Assembly: GCA_030765645.1 (NCBI GenBank)
Contig: JAVCCE010000057.1
Span: 62,001-126,000, forward strand
DNA from: Candidatus Hinthialibacter antarcticus
GTDB taxonomy: Bacteria > Hinthialibacterota > Hinthialibacteria > Hinthialibacterales > Hinthialibacteraceae
DNA length: 64,000 bases
Direction of reading: 5' to 3'
Shown here: in pieces, positions 24,889 through 34,278 of the stretch
Layout: each line of letters starts with the position of its first letter
Numbering within the stretch: the first letter of the stretch is position 1
Notes under the pieces: model-generated
Database searches by the model: none
Told to the model about the DNA's origin: nothing
What the model saw: only the letters and a program-made list of their open reading frames with translations
Translations under genes and position numbers: made by a program

Positions 24889-25566
24889 ATGAACAGAAAG
24901 GCCTCAATTTTTTTCAGTGCTTTATTGCTGATATCCACCAGTCTTCAATCATACGCAGAAGAAATGGCCCCTTGGGTCAAAGGCGAAACCTGGAACTATC
25001 AGCATGAAGGCCCCGTCCCCTTTCGCGGTGAAGAATCTAAAGTCGTTGGTGACCGGGTGATGCAGGTGTTGAATGTGGAAGAAGGCGCCGCTGACGTTCG
25101 CTGGACGCTGAAAGAAAACTGGGGTGACCTCGATGACGCGCCGCGTACGTTTAGGGTCGATGCAGACCGCAAAGTCCATCGCCTGTTGTGGGGCGATGAT
25201 GATATCGCCTACGAACCCGCCTTGCCGATGGATTACACCTCACTCAAACCGGGCGAAGAACAGACCGATGAAATTATGATAAAATTCGGCGAGAGCGCAA
25301 TGAAATGCACCGTTACCGCTAAGCGGTTGCCCGACCAGGACGTGGTCGTCCCCGCCGGGACGTTTGAGCAATGCGTCCATGTGAAGATTGATATGAAGAT
25401 CCATTTCGGCGAGCTGCATTTGCCGATTGACCATCAGGTTTGGTATCATCCCCGCGTGAATTTTCTGGTGAAAGAAAAATATTTTTTCAAAGCGATGCAG
25501 ATTGGCGGCCTGGGGTGGGGGGAGCATACGTGTCTAAGCGAACTGAAAGAATATAAGAAACCCTAA
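24889..25566 (+). CDS. Exported protein of unknown function
   Basis: The protein has 225 aa with a Sec signal peptide ending near QSYA-EE. The mature part has regular beta strands and a closing pattern, DVVVPAGTFEQCVHVKI ... VWYHPRVNFLVKEKYFF. That pattern recurs in periplasmic proteins with DUF3108-like lipocalin or beta-sandwich folds. No catalytic motif was recognised. AGGAGAG precedes the ATG, and a bidirectional-type terminator separates it from the convergent cNMP-binding gene. Confidence 0.6.
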   Translation: MNRKASIFFSALLLISTSLQSYAEEMAPWVKGETWNYQHEGPVPFRGEESKVVGDRVMQVLNVEEGAADVRWTLKENWGDLDDAPRTFRVDADRKVHRLLWGDDDIAYEPALPMDYTSLKPGEEQTDEIMIKFGESAMKCTVTAKRLPDQDVVVPAGTFEQCVHVKIDMKIHFGELHLPIDHQVWYHPRVNFLVKEKYFFKAMQIGGLGWGEHTCLSELKEYKKP

Positions 25567-25590
25567 GGCGAACGTGATAGTCAAAATGAA

Positions 25591-25618
25591 AGAAAGCGCA
25601 CCAATGAGTGCGCTTTCT
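25591..25618 (+). terminator. Bidirectional Rho-independent terminator
   Basis: The arms agaaagcgcac and gtgcgctttct form a perfect 11-bp stem. Purine-rich sequence lies on one side and T-rich on the other, so it could serve both convergent genes. Confidence 0.8.
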
Positions 25619-25639
25619 TCTTGAATGCCGTTTGGGTTT

Positions 25640-26089
25640 TTATCCCAATAAGTAAGAAACTTGTTCTCGGGTTTCGGTCAGCCGCCTTCCGACTGCATGC
25701 GTGAGAAACTCGAATACTTCGGCTTTGATGCCGACGTCTTGTTGAAAGAGTTCTAACAAGGCCGGGCCGGGCAGCGCAATGGTGACGCAATCTTCCAGGC
25801 AACGCGAAGCGGCGGTCACTTTATGCGGCGGTACAATCGCCGACCAGCCGAATAGATCGCCGGGTGTGACAGTATGGATCGCGATGACATGGTTGCCCGG
25901 CAGCGTCATTTCGACTAACACGCGGCCTTCTTTCACGACATGCATCGCGTCGCATTCCGTTCCTTCCTTCTGGACATAATCGCCTTTTTGAAAACGGCGC
26001 TCTTCTGCGATATTACACAATTGCGCCAACTGTTTTTCGCTGAGTCCATTAAAACATTGCAGCGGTTGCACCGCTTCAACTCCAACCAT
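25640..26089 (-). CDS. Stand-alone cyclic nucleotide-binding domain protein (Crp/Fnr-like)
   Basis: The protein has 149 aa and consists of one cNMP-binding beta-roll. The sequence FQKGDYVQKEGTECDAMHVVKEGRVLVEM and the phosphate-binding-cassette region GDLFGWSAIVPPHKVTAASRCLEDC are visible. The classical Arg of the cAMP pocket (GE.xL....R) is not clearly conserved. No C-terminal winged helix follows, so it does not look like a transcription factor. It may sense a ligand and act on a partner. The gene is monocistronic. Confidence 0.85.
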   Translation of the reverse strand: MVGVEAVQPLQCFNGLSEKQLAQLCNIAEERRFQKGDYVQKEGTECDAMHVVKEGRVLVEMTLPGNHVIAIHTVTPGDLFGWSAIVPPHKVTAASRCLEDCVTIALPGPALLELFQQDVGIKAEVFEFLTHAVGRRLTETREQVSYLLG

Positions 26090-26403
26090 AATTGTCTCCC
26101 TTTATTGGAGGAATTCGCTGTTCAATGAGGTTATTCCATGATGCAGTAACAGAACGGTAACGGAATTGAGGGAAAATAGCAACAGATATTTTATTACCTA
26201 TCTCTTGCATAGTCAGATATTTATCTAATCCCGGCGATTAAATGCGCTACCGGTCTCCAGGTCAATCTGCGCCTGTGCGCAATTGGGTAGAGGGGGCATT
26301 ATGAAAGAGAGGTTCTCTGGTTATTGGTTTCAGGCGCCCGGGCCGCTGTGCTTGCCGGAACGGCGTTCGTTTTATAAGATGGCGCCACGCACAAGGAGAC
26401 GGT
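26090..26403. other. Intergenic region upstream of dprA
   Basis: These 314 bp separate the divergent cNMP-binding and dprA genes. The region is AT-rich around 26150-26230 and must contain both promoters, but no convincing -35/-10 pair was found. No RNA gene is apparent. Confidence 0.4.
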
Positions 26404-27678
26404 ATGAGCAAGTTAGATCGTGATACGTTATATCCATGGCTGGCGATTTTACGCGCTAAATTTATGGGAAGCAGTCGGGCGCGAGTTTTGGTTGAACGCT
26501 TTGGTTCGATCAACGCCGCGTTGAATGCGTCCGTTGAGGCAATCGCGTCCGTGCCGCGTTTTAATGAAGAGATGGGACGCGCGGTGCGCGAAGCGGCCCG
26601 GGGGAAATATGACGATGAGATTGAGCGCGAGCTGAATTGGTGCGAGCGCAACGGCGTTAAAATCATGCTGCAATCCGACCCGGGATTCCCCGAACCGCTG
26701 AAACAAATTCCCGCAGCGCCCGCGTTGTTGTATGTGAAGGGAAAGATTCTCCCGCAGGATTTATTATCCATCGGCATCGTCGGAACCCGTCTTGCCAGCG
26801 ACGCAGGCAAACGCACCACCAACAAGATTGCCCGCGAATTGGCTGAAGCCGGGCTGACGATTGTTAGCGGACTGGCTTGGGGCGTTGACGCATCGGCGCA
26901 TAAAGGCGCGTTGAAATGTAAGACAGGGCGTACGCTGGCGGTGTTAGGCAACGGATTGAAATATATTTACCCCAAAGAGCACAAGTCGCTCTATGAGCAG
27001 GTGTTCAGACGAGGGGCATTGATTACGGAACTTTTTCCTGCCGTGGCTCCTGATAAGCGCAACTTCCCGCCGCGCAACCGCATCATCAGCGGGCTTTCGC
27101 TGGGCGTGTTAGTCGCCGAAGCCCCCGCCCGTAGCGGCGCTTTAATCACCGCTAACTATGCTCTCGAACAGGGGCGCGAGATTTTCGCGCTGCCTGGCGC
27201 CGTCGACCAATGGAACGCGGAAGGCGCCAATAAACTCATTTCTGACAGCGCGGCGAAGCTGGTGACTTCGGCGGATGACATCTTGCGCGAGTTGGAAGAT
27301 AAGATTGCGTATTACGTGCACGAGATGAAAGGCGATATTCAGAAATTCGTCCCGCCGCCGGAAGAACCGCCGATTGTGATTGAAGACGACGAAGAACCAA
27401 TCGAGCCTGAGGCAACGGAGCCACCAAAACAAGAAAAGAAAGAAATGCCCGCTGCGCCGACCCAAAAACCCGCCGCCGTCAATCTCGCGGCGTTAAACCT
27501 GAGCGATGACGAAAATGTGATTCTACAAAAATTGACGGAGGATGCGGTCCAGATTGATGCGTTGTGCCGTGAGTTAGACTGGCCGATTGCGCGGGTGTCG
27601 TCTGCGCTGGGGTTGCTCGAACTGAAAGGCCTCGCCGACCGCGAGGCGGGAATGCGCTTTCGCAAGGCGGACGGGTAA
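26404..27678 (+). CDS. dprA: DNA processing protein DprA
   Basis: DprA loads RecA onto incoming single-stranded DNA during natural transformation. In 424 aa there is an N-terminal SAM-like domain (1-75). The Rossmann-like DprA core runs from GIVGTRLASDAGKRTTNKIARELAEAGLTIVSGLAWGVDASAHKGAL to DQWNAEGANKLISDSA. A low-complexity acidic and proline-rich linker of about 60 residues (PPPEEPPIVIEDDEEPIEPEA) joins a C-terminal winged-helix domain (LSDDENVILQKL ... LELKGLADREAGMRFRK). AAGGAGA precedes the ATG. comEC and pilus assembly genes are not in the window, but yifB/comM is. Confidence 0.95.
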   Translation: MSKLDRDTLYPWLAILRAKFMGSSRARVLVERFGSINAALNASVEAIASVPRFNEEMGRAVREAARGKYDDEIERELNWCERNGVKIMLQSDPGFPEPLKQIPAAPALLYVKGKILPQDLLSIGIVGTRLASDAGKRTTNKIARELAEAGLTIVSGLAWGVDASAHKGALKCKTGRTLAVLGNGLKYIYPKEHKSLYEQVFRRGALITELFPAVAPDKRNFPPRNRIISGLSLGVLVAEAPARSGALITANYALEQGREIFALPGAVDQWNAEGANKLISDSAAKLVTSADDILRELEDKIAYYVHEMKGDIQKFVPPPEEPPIVIEDDEEPIEPEATEPPKQEKKEMPAAPTQKPAAVNLAALNLSDDENVILQKLTEDAVQIDALCRELDWPIARVSSALGLLELKGLADREAGMRFRKADG

Positions 27679-27780
27679 GAGCCTGACTTTGGGCGCTGTG
27701 TTGGTACGGATGAAAATGTGATAACCCGCCCCTCCATCAAGTTGGGGGAGCCTGGGTGCCGCAGGCAGGGCTGGGTGGTA

Positions 27781-27910
27781 ATGTCATTGACTTAAGACTT
27801 TTAGCCCCCCTTTTTAAGGGGGGACGGCGCTGAAAGCGCCAGGGGGGGATTCGGGCGCAACACGTTGCGCCCCTACAGGGCTGATATTTTTTGATTTCGT
27901 TGCATCAAAG
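27781..27910 (-). repeat. Dispersed intergenic repeat, copy B (inverted relative to 3027-3152)
   Basis: The sequence is the near-identical reverse complement of copy A. Differences are a few substitutions and a short extra cttaag block. It contains the ggcgct/agcgcc and gggcgcaacacgttgcgccc palindromes. The stretch just before it, 27736-27780, is a cttgg/ccaag-type remnant of another repeat (gggggagcctgggtgccgcagg). Confidence 0.85.
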
Positions 27911-28206
27911 TCTGCCCTCACTTCGCGACGCCTTGGCTTGCCACCCCTTAAGTCGATGATATTGCCTTTTGCACAGGCGCTCAGTAAGTCAATTTTTTGA
28001 ATACAATGAATTTTCATAGAAGTGTTCAGAATGCCTTAAACCTAATGTATGGTGGGATGAATGCAATGAATCCCGCCATTGGTTTGTGATAGATTTTTAT
28101 TGGTGGGTTTCGCTTCGCTCAACACCACCCTACTTGAGACGTTTAGAAAAACTCGTTGTAGGTTAGGCTCGCTCAGCAGCCCATCGAATTTGCTATTCTG
28201 CGAATT
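27911..28206. other. Intergenic region with remnants of dispersed repeats
   Basis: A GC-palindromic remnant tggtgggtttcgcttcgctc with its return accaccctac lies near 28099-28132. A ggttaggctcgctcagcagccc segment follows near 28161-28182. These resemble the ggtagggtgggctcgcgaagcagcccacc modules inside split carB. No ORF or RNA gene is evident. Confidence 0.5.
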
Positions 28207-28998
28207 TTACTTATAAATCTCCCACTGCGCGGCGCTGGAATTGGGCGAGAGAATCAGTTCACTGGGGAACCAATTGATCTCTCTTTTGATGCGGTATTCA
28301 CTGCCGTCTACCAAGCGCACCAGAAAGGTTTCTTCTCCCAAAAATGAGCCGTCAGCGAAAATCATGTACTGGCCCTCTTCAGATTGATACATCGGGTTCG
28401 GCGGATAAATACTGTTTTCCTTTATCGCTATCCGATAGACATTTTCTACTGGATGAGAAAACCCTTCGAAGGCCAGCGTAAGTTGAATCGGTTGGTCGCC
28501 GGAGCCTCGAATCGGGTTTGCATGGCTGTCTCCGAATACCTGATTGCCCAGAGCATCATAAAAAGCAAACGATTTCCATTTTTGTAGCGCATAGGGGTAC
28601 ATGTTGCTGCCCGGACGGCGGATGGATGGGTGGAGAACCGGCTTGGCGGTGAAGAGAGCCATTCGCTCCTGGCTTGAGTCCGGGGTGATCTGAATATCGA
28701 AAGAAATTTTCGTCGCAGACGGAATGATGGATGAATCAGTCACATTATCGCCAAGCGTAATCTCAAAGTCGCCTTCTCCCATTGTGTGTTCAATGGTTGC
28801 GATGACGCGTTGAATATTTGCTGGTGGATAGAGATAAACGTCTAATTCAATGTAATGAAACAACCAGGTTAGATCATTGGTTGGGTCTGCAATGTATACT
28901 CCCCCATCCGAAACCAAGACCGGACGCTGCGCTTGCGCGGATGAAACCAGCGTAAATGCAAACAAATAAGCGGCTAGTAATAAGATGATTTGTCTCAT
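28207..28998 (-). CDS. Exported protein of unknown function
   Basis: The protein has 263 aa with a clear Sec signal (MRQIILLLAAYLFAFTLVSSAQAQ). The mature protein is beta-rich with no Cys and no recognised catalytic motif. Segments such as HYIELDVYLYPPANIQRVIATIEH and YRIAIKENSIYPPNPMY suggest a beta-sandwich. The ATG at 28998 is used because GGGGG lies 10 nt upstream and the signal then starts at the N-terminus. The longer start at 29022 lacks a ribosome binding site. Confidence 0.55.
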   Translation of the reverse strand: MRQIILLLAAYLFAFTLVSSAQAQRPVLVSDGGVYIADPTNDLTWLFHYIELDVYLYPPANIQRVIATIEHTMGEGDFEITLGDNVTDSSIIPSATKISFDIQITPDSSQERMALFTAKPVLHPSIRRPGSNMYPYALQKWKSFAFYDALGNQVFGDSHANPIRGSGDQPIQLTLAFEGFSHPVENVYRIAIKENSIYPPNPMYQSEEGQYMIFADGSFLGEETFLVRLVDGSEYRIKREINWFPSELILSPNSSAAQWEIYK

Positions 28999-29162
28999 TG
29001 TTTTTTGCCCCCAACGTGCCATCGTTTTGGTAAAAATATCATGGATATCTCAATTTGTAAGCAATTTTCTTGGATTTTGTTGTGAGTAATTCACCAAATT
29101 TGTCTAATTGGCGCCGTCTTGCTTGCGTGTTGCGCCGGGTCGAGACATAATGTCATCTCAAC

Positions 29163-30314
29163 ATGGTTATATCGACTTATTCCACCATTTCCCGTCCCCC
29201 GGCAGTTCTCGTTTTAGAGGATGGTTCGCTCTATCGAGGACGTGCGTTCGGCGCTCCCATCGAGAGCGGCGGCGAAGTTGTTTTTAATACCTCCATGAGC
29301 GGTTATCAGGAAGTTTTGACCGATCCGTCCTATTACGGACAGATCGTCACCATGACCTATCCATTGATCGGTAACTACGGCGTCAATGAAGAAGACGTCG
29401 AATCGAACAAGATTCAGGTGGCGGGATTCATCATCAAAGAACCGGCGCGGCTGCATAGCAACTGGCGCAGTTCGTCCACCCTCGAAGACTATCTAAAAGC
29501 GCAAAACATCGCCGGATTATGCGGCATTGATACCCGTGCGTTAGTTCGTAAGTTGCGTAATCATGGGGTGATGCGCGGCGTGATTTGCAGTGAGGGCGGC
29601 TCCGAAGCCGACCTGGTCGCCAAGGCGCAAGCGGTTCCGTCGATGGCGGGCTCCGATCTGGTCAAAAGCGTCACTACTTCTGAGCCGTACGTCTGGGATC
29701 AGCCATTGCACCCGGTTTATCGTCAATATGACCTCACGCCTGCGCCGTTTCGCGTGGTCGCTTACGATTTCGGCATTAAACAGAATATCTTGCGCCACCT
29801 CGCAGGGCGCTTTAAAGAAGTGCATGTCGTTCCAGCGACTACATCCGCTGAAGATGTGATGAAATTAAAGCCTGACGGCGTTTTTCTCTCAAACGGCCCC
29901 GGCGACCCCGAGCCTGTGACCTACGCCGCTGAGTCGGTGAAGGGGCTGCTGGGTAAAGTCCCTGTGTTTGGCATCTGCCTGGGCAACCAGATTTTAGGGC
30001 TGGCGCTGGGCGGAAAAACCTATAAGTTAAAATTCGGTCATCGCGGCGCCAATCAGCCCGTGAAAGACCTTGATACCGGAAAAATCGACATCACGTCGCA
30101 AAATCATGGATTCTGCGTCGATTTTGACAGCATTCAGCAAGAAGATGTTCGAGTGACTCACGTTAATTTGAATGACAATACGGTCGAGGGCTTGGAGTCG
30201 CCCGGTTTGCAGTGCTTCTCGGTGCAATATCATCCCGAAGCCTCACCCGGCCCGCATGACGCCTCGCACCATTTTGACCGTTTTCTCGACATGATTAAAA
30301 ACCAGAAAGGGTAA
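29163..30314 (+). CDS. carA: Carbamoyl-phosphate synthase small subunit (glutaminase)
   Basis: CarA hydrolyses glutamine and channels ammonia to CarB for carbamoyl phosphate, which feeds pyrimidine and arginine synthesis. In 383 aa the N-terminal CPSase_sm domain ([15 protein letters not shown] ... [12 protein letters not shown]) is followed by a class I glutamine amidotransferase. The nucleophile is Cys272 in GICLGNQ, with His357 and Glu359 in [11 protein letters not shown]. The gene precedes carB with an 11-nt gap. No strong ribosome binding site is seen before the ATG, and a slightly later start is possible. Confidence 0.97.
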   Translation: MVISTYSTISRPPAVLVLEDGSLYRGRAFGAPIESGGEVVFNTSMSGYQEVLTDPSYYGQIVTMTYPLIGNYGVNEEDVESNKIQVAGFIIKEPARLHSNWRSSSTLEDYLKAQNIAGLCGIDTRALVRKLRNHGVMRGVICSEGGSEADLVAKAQAVPSMAGSDLVKSVTTSEPYVWDQPLHPVYRQYDLTPAPFRVVAYDFGIKQNILRHLAGRFKEVHVVPATTSAEDVMKLKPDGVFLSNGPGDPEPVTYAAESVKGLLGKVPVFGICLGNQILGLALGGKTYKLKFGHRGANQPVKDLDTGKIDITSQNHGFCVDFDSIQQEDVRVTHVNLNDNTVEGLESPGLQCFSVQYHPEASPGPHDASHHFDRFLDMIKNQKG

Positions 30315-30325
30315 GACAACCCGCA

Positions 30326-31831
30326 ATGCCGCGCCGCGACGATATACATAAAATATTGGTGATTGGCTCCGGCCCGATTGTGATCGGGCAGGCGTGCGAG
30401 TTTGATTATTCTGGAACCCAGGGCTGTAAGGCGCTTCGTGAAGAAGGCTATGAGGTGGTGTTGGTCAACAGCAACCCCGCCACCATTATGACCGACCCTG
30501 AATTCGGCGACCGCACCTACGTCGAACCGATTATCCCCCAGGCGCTGGAGCGCATCATCGAAACCGAGCGCCCCGATTGCCTGCTGCCGACCTTGGGCGG
30601 ACAGACGGCGCTCAACGCGGCCGTTTCGCTATTTGACGCTGGTATTCTCGATAAATACAACGTCGAGTTAATCGGCGCAAAGATGCCCGCCATTCGTAAG
30701 GCCGAAGATCGCGAAGAATTTAAAGAAGCGATGACCAAAATCGGCCTCGATTTGCCCAAAAGCGCGTTTGTCAGCAATATGCAGGAAGCGCTCGACGCGA
30801 TTGACGAGATTGGTTTCCCGGTGATTATTCGCCCGTCGTTTACAATGGGCGGCTCTGGCGCGGGCACCGCCTATAACCGCGAAGAATATGAAGAGACGGT
30901 GCGCTGGGGGTTGGAGTGCAGCCCCGTTCACACCATTTTGGTGGAAGAATCGGCGCTGGGCTGGAAAGAATACGAACTCGAAGTGATGCGCGACTTGAAA
31001 GACAACGTCGTTATCATCTGTTCGATTGAAAATTTTGATCCGATGGGCGTCCATACCGGCGATAGCATCACGGTTGCGCCCGCGCAAACCCTAACCGACA
31101 AAGAATACCAACTGATGCGCGACGCCTCGATTGATATCATTCGCGAAATCGGCGTCGAAACTGGCGGCTCGAATATTCAGTTCGCCGTCAACCCTGACGA
31201 TGGGCGTATGGTGGTGATCGAGATGAATCCGCGGGTTTCGCGCAGTTCGGCGCTTGCGTCGAAGGCGACCGGGTTCCCCATCGCGAAAATCGCCGCCAAG
31301 TTGGCGGTTGGTTTCACTCTTGATGAAATTCCGAATGACATTACCCGTGAAACCCCGGCGTCATTCGAGCCGACGATTGATTATGTTGTGACCAAGATTC
31401 CCCGCTGGGCGTTCGAGAAGCTGCCCGGCGCCAACCCGACGTTAGGGACGCAGATGAAGTCCGTCGGCGAGGCGATGTCGATAGGGCGTACGTTTAAGGA
31501 ATCGCTGCAAAAAGGGTTGCGTTCGCTTGAGATCGACCGCTATGGCTTGGGCGCCGATGGCAAAGATAAATTCATTTTCCATGACTCGGGCCACCCGCGC
31601 TATCGCAAAAAAAGTGATGCTGCCATGCGGCGCGAAATCGAAGAAAAACTGACTGTGCCCAATCCTGACCGCATGTTTTATCTGCGTTATGCGTTTCAGG
31701 CGGGGTATTCAATTGACGATATTTTTGAATTGACCAAGATTGACCGCTGGTTCCTGGCGAACCTGGAAGAAATCATCGCTATGGAAGACGAGCTGCGGTC
31801 GATGAAAGACGAAGTGCAAGCGTTTCTTTAG
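30326..31831 (+). CDS. carB: Carbamoyl-phosphate synthase large subunit, N-terminal half (split gene)
   Basis: These 501 aa correspond to CarB residues 1 to about 500. They hold the carboxy-phosphate ATP-grasp domain ([49 protein letters not shown]) and most of the oligomerisation domain, ending [30 protein letters not shown]-stop. No domain is lost: the protein at 32452 starts where this one ends. Between them lies a 620-bp island of dispersed repeats. Both halves have intact motifs, so they probably assemble into a working enzyme, as in organisms with naturally split carB. This cannot be confirmed from sequence. Confidence 0.95.
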   Translation: MPRRDDIHKILVIGSGPIVIGQACEFDYSGTQGCKALREEGYEVVLVNSNPATIMTDPEFGDRTYVEPIIPQALERIIETERPDCLLPTLGGQTALNAAVSLFDAGILDKYNVELIGAKMPAIRKAEDREEFKEAMTKIGLDLPKSAFVSNMQEALDAIDEIGFPVIIRPSFTMGGSGAGTAYNREEYEETVRWGLECSPVHTILVEESALGWKEYELEVMRDLKDNVVIICSIENFDPMGVHTGDSITVAPAQTLTDKEYQLMRDASIDIIREIGVETGGSNIQFAVNPDDGRMVVIEMNPRVSRSSALASKATGFPIAKIAAKLAVGFTLDEIPNDITRETPASFEPTIDYVVTKIPRWAFEKLPGANPTLGTQMKSVGEAMSIGRTFKESLQKGLRSLEIDRYGLGADGKDKFIFHDSGHPRYRKKSDAAMRREIEEKLTVPNPDRMFYLRYAFQAGYSIDDIFELTKIDRWFLANLEEIIAMEDELRSMKDEVQAFL

Positions 31832-31842
31832 AATACTCTGCC

Positions 31843-32436
31843 CTCACCCCAACCCTCTCCCATAGGGGGGTGGAGCAGGCTGCGGATGATTTGTAGGGTG
31901 GGTTCTTAACCCACCGCTTGTACTAGTCCCCCTTGTTAAGGGGGGAAGCGTCGAAGACGCAGGGGGGATTTACGACAACCCCCACCCAGCCTCTCCCAAC
32001 TTGGGGGAGGGGTGAATAAATCAGGGTAGGGTGGGCTCGCGAAGCAGCCCACCGGATGAAGCAGCGTTAGCGTAGCGAAGCCAAGCGGTAAGTAAAAAAA
32101 TGGTTGGCATAAGAAAAGCCCCGCTTGATTCAACACAAAAGGCGGCGATGCCGCCCCCTCACCCCAACCCTCTCCCATAGGGAGAGGGAGCAGGCTGCGG
32201 ATGATTTGTCGGGTGGGCTCTTGATCCACCGTTTTTGCAAGCCGGGTAGGGTGGGCTCGCGAAGCAGCCCACCGAAGAAAATTGCATGGTAGTCTGAAAA
32301 ACTGAGTGTCAGCGCGCGCGAAGCGCTCAGCGATAGAAACAAAAAAAGTATTAATTTAATTAGAGATATTTAAGTACAAAACAAAAGGCGGCGATGCCGC
32401 CCCCTCACCCCAACCCTCTCCCATAGGGAGAGGGAG
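31843..32436. repeat. Repeat island between the two carB halves
   Basis: The island contains three copies of ccctcaccccaaccctctcc followed by catagggRgaggg (near 31842, 32157 and 32402). The first two continue into gcaggctgcggatgatttgt. The last two are preceded by aaaggcggcgatgccgcc. Two copies of ggtagggtgggctcgcgaag then cagcccaccg sit at 32025-32053 and 32245-32274. A copy of the family gtcccccttgttaagggggg lies near 31927. All are palindromic. No transposase fragment or substantial ORF was seen. Confidence 0.88.
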
Positions 32437-32451
32437 TAAAGTGATAGTGGT

Positions 32452-34266
32452 ATGAACGAAGCGCAACTAAAAATCAAATTACACGACGCCAAGGCGATGG
32501 GGTTCTCCGATCGCCAACTCGCATATATCTGGGGCGTGGATGAACTAAAAATCCGCGCACTACGTAAAAAATTGGGCGTCGAGCCGGTCTTTAAGACGGT
32601 GGACACTTGCGCTGCGGAATTTGAAGCCTACACCCCCTATCACTATTCCACCTACGAACAAGAGACCGAAGTGCGTCCCTGCGAGCGCGAGAAGATTATG
32701 ATTCTCGGCGGCGGCCCCAACCGCATCGGGCAAGGGATTGAGTTTGATTTCTGCTGCGTCCATGCGGTCTATGCGCTGTCAGAATTGGGTTACGAAACCA
32801 TCATGGTTAATTCAAACCCCGAAACGGTTTCGACTGACTACGACACCGCCGACCGCCTCTATTTTGAGCCGCTGACCTTCGAAGACGTGATGAGCATCAT
32901 CGACGTCGAAAAACCGAAGGGCGTTATCGTGCAGTTCGGCGGACAGACGCCGCTCAAGTTGGCCGTCGCGCTTGAAGAAGCGGGCGTTCCGATTTTGGGA
33001 ACCTCGCCGGATAGCATCGACCTGGCCGAAGACCGCAAGCGCTTTGGCGCTTTGATTGAAGAACTGGGCATCCACCAGCCGCCCAACGGCACCGCGACCA
33101 GCGTCGAAGGCGCTGTTGAAATCGCCAATCGTTTGACCTATCCCGTGTTGGTACGGCCTTCATACGTTCTCGGCGGTCGCGCCATGGAAATTGTCTACGA
33201 CGAAGAAAGCCTGGCCCATTACATGGAGAAGGCGGTTGACGCCTCGCCGGAGCGCCCCATTCTGGTTGATAAATTTTTAGAAGACGCCATCGAAGTTGAC
33301 GTTGACGCCATTGCTGACGGCGAGACGGTCTATATCGGCGGCATCATGGAGCATATTGAGTTCGCCGGGGTGCACTCAGGCGACAGCGCCTGCGTAATCC
33401 CGCCGCGTACCCTGCTTCCCGAAACGATTGACGCCATTATCGAGCAGACCAAACGGTTGGCGTTCGCGCTCAAAGTCAAAGGTTTGATGAACATTCAGTT
33501 CGCTGTTTCTAAAGGCGGCGAGACCGAGAAAGTTTATATTCTCGAAGTGAACCCGCGCGCTTCGCGTACGGTTCCGTTTGTTAGCAAGGCGAAGGGCGTC
33601 CCGCTGGCGAAAATTGCTGCGCAGGTCATGTCCGGCAAGCCGCTGAAAGATTTTAATCTACCCGAACGTCTTGAGATTGCGCATGTCGCGGTCAAAGAGG
33701 CCGTGCTTCCGTTCGTGAAGTTCCCTGGCGTTGATACCATTCTCGGCCCTGAAATGCGCTCGACCGGGGAAGTCATGGGCATTGATACCGACTTTGGTCG
33801 GGCGTACGCCAAGGCGCAGGCGGGCGCAGGCATGTTCTTGCCGGGGCCGAATCCACCCAAAGAACATTCACAAATCATCATTAGCGTAAACGACCACGAT
33901 AAGCCGGTCTTTCTGCCTGTTGCAAAGCGTTTGGTCGAACTTGGATTTGATCTTTACGCCACTGGCGGTACGTTTACGTTTCTTGAAGAAAATTCTGTCG
34001 ATTGCCAGAAGGTATACAAGGTCAAAGAAAGCCGCCCCAATATCGTTGATTTGATGAAAAATGGGCGTGTTTCTCTGGTGATTAATACACCGTTAGACCG
34101 CGAATCGGCTTATGATGAACTTGCGCTGCGCCGATGCGCAGTTGAACAGAACATCCCTTATGCGACGACCACTGCGGGCGCTCAAGCGGCGCTCGACGGC
34201 ATCGAAGCTGATTTGACCAATAATCTACAGGTCAAGGCGCTACAAGACTATCACGCGCAAATTTAG
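32452..34266 (+). CDS. carB: Carbamoyl-phosphate synthase large subunit, C-terminal half (split gene)
   Basis: These 604 aa match CarB from about residue 500 to the end. They include the rest of the oligomerisation domain (LHDAKAMGFSDRQLAYIWG), the carbamoyl-phosphate ATP-grasp domain (EKIMILGGGPNRIGQGIEFDFCCVHAV, GGQTPLKLA, LEVNPRASRTVPFVSKA) and the MGS-like allosteric domain (VFLPVAKRLVELGFDLYATGGT). An in-frame stop lies 15 bp upstream, so this ATG is the first possible one. No normal ribosome binding site precedes it: agaggga is about 20 nt away in the repeat. Initiation efficiency and stoichiometry with the N-half are open. Confidence 0.95.
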   Translation: MNEAQLKIKLHDAKAMGFSDRQLAYIWGVDELKIRALRKKLGVEPVFKTVDTCAAEFEAYTPYHYSTYEQETEVRPCEREKIMILGGGPNRIGQGIEFDFCCVHAVYALSELGYETIMVNSNPETVSTDYDTADRLYFEPLTFEDVMSIIDVEKPKGVIVQFGGQTPLKLAVALEEAGVPILGTSPDSIDLAEDRKRFGALIEELGIHQPPNGTATSVEGAVEIANRLTYPVLVRPSYVLGGRAMEIVYDEESLAHYMEKAVDASPERPILVDKFLEDAIEVDVDAIADGETVYIGGIMEHIEFAGVHSGDSACVIPPRTLLPETIDAIIEQTKRLAFALKVKGLMNIQFAVSKGGETEKVYILEVNPRASRTVPFVSKAKGVPLAKIAAQVMSGKPLKDFNLPERLEIAHVAVKEAVLPFVKFPGVDTILGPEMRSTGEVMGIDTDFGRAYAKAQAGAGMFLPGPNPPKEHSQIIISVNDHDKPVFLPVAKRLVELGFDLYATGGTFTFLEENSVDCQKVYKVKESRPNIVDLMKNGRVSLVINTPLDRESAYDELALRRCAVEQNIPYATTTAGAQAALDGIEADLTNNLQVKALQDYHAQI

Positions 34267-34278
34267 GAGCGCCTCCGC

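Noticed and set aside
31843-32436. CRISPR array between the carB halves
   Set aside because: The repeats are palindromic, of different types and unevenly spaced, without uniform spacers.
30326-34266. carB as a simple pseudogene
   Set aside because: Both halves keep all ATP-grasp motifs without further stops, and no coding segment is missing.
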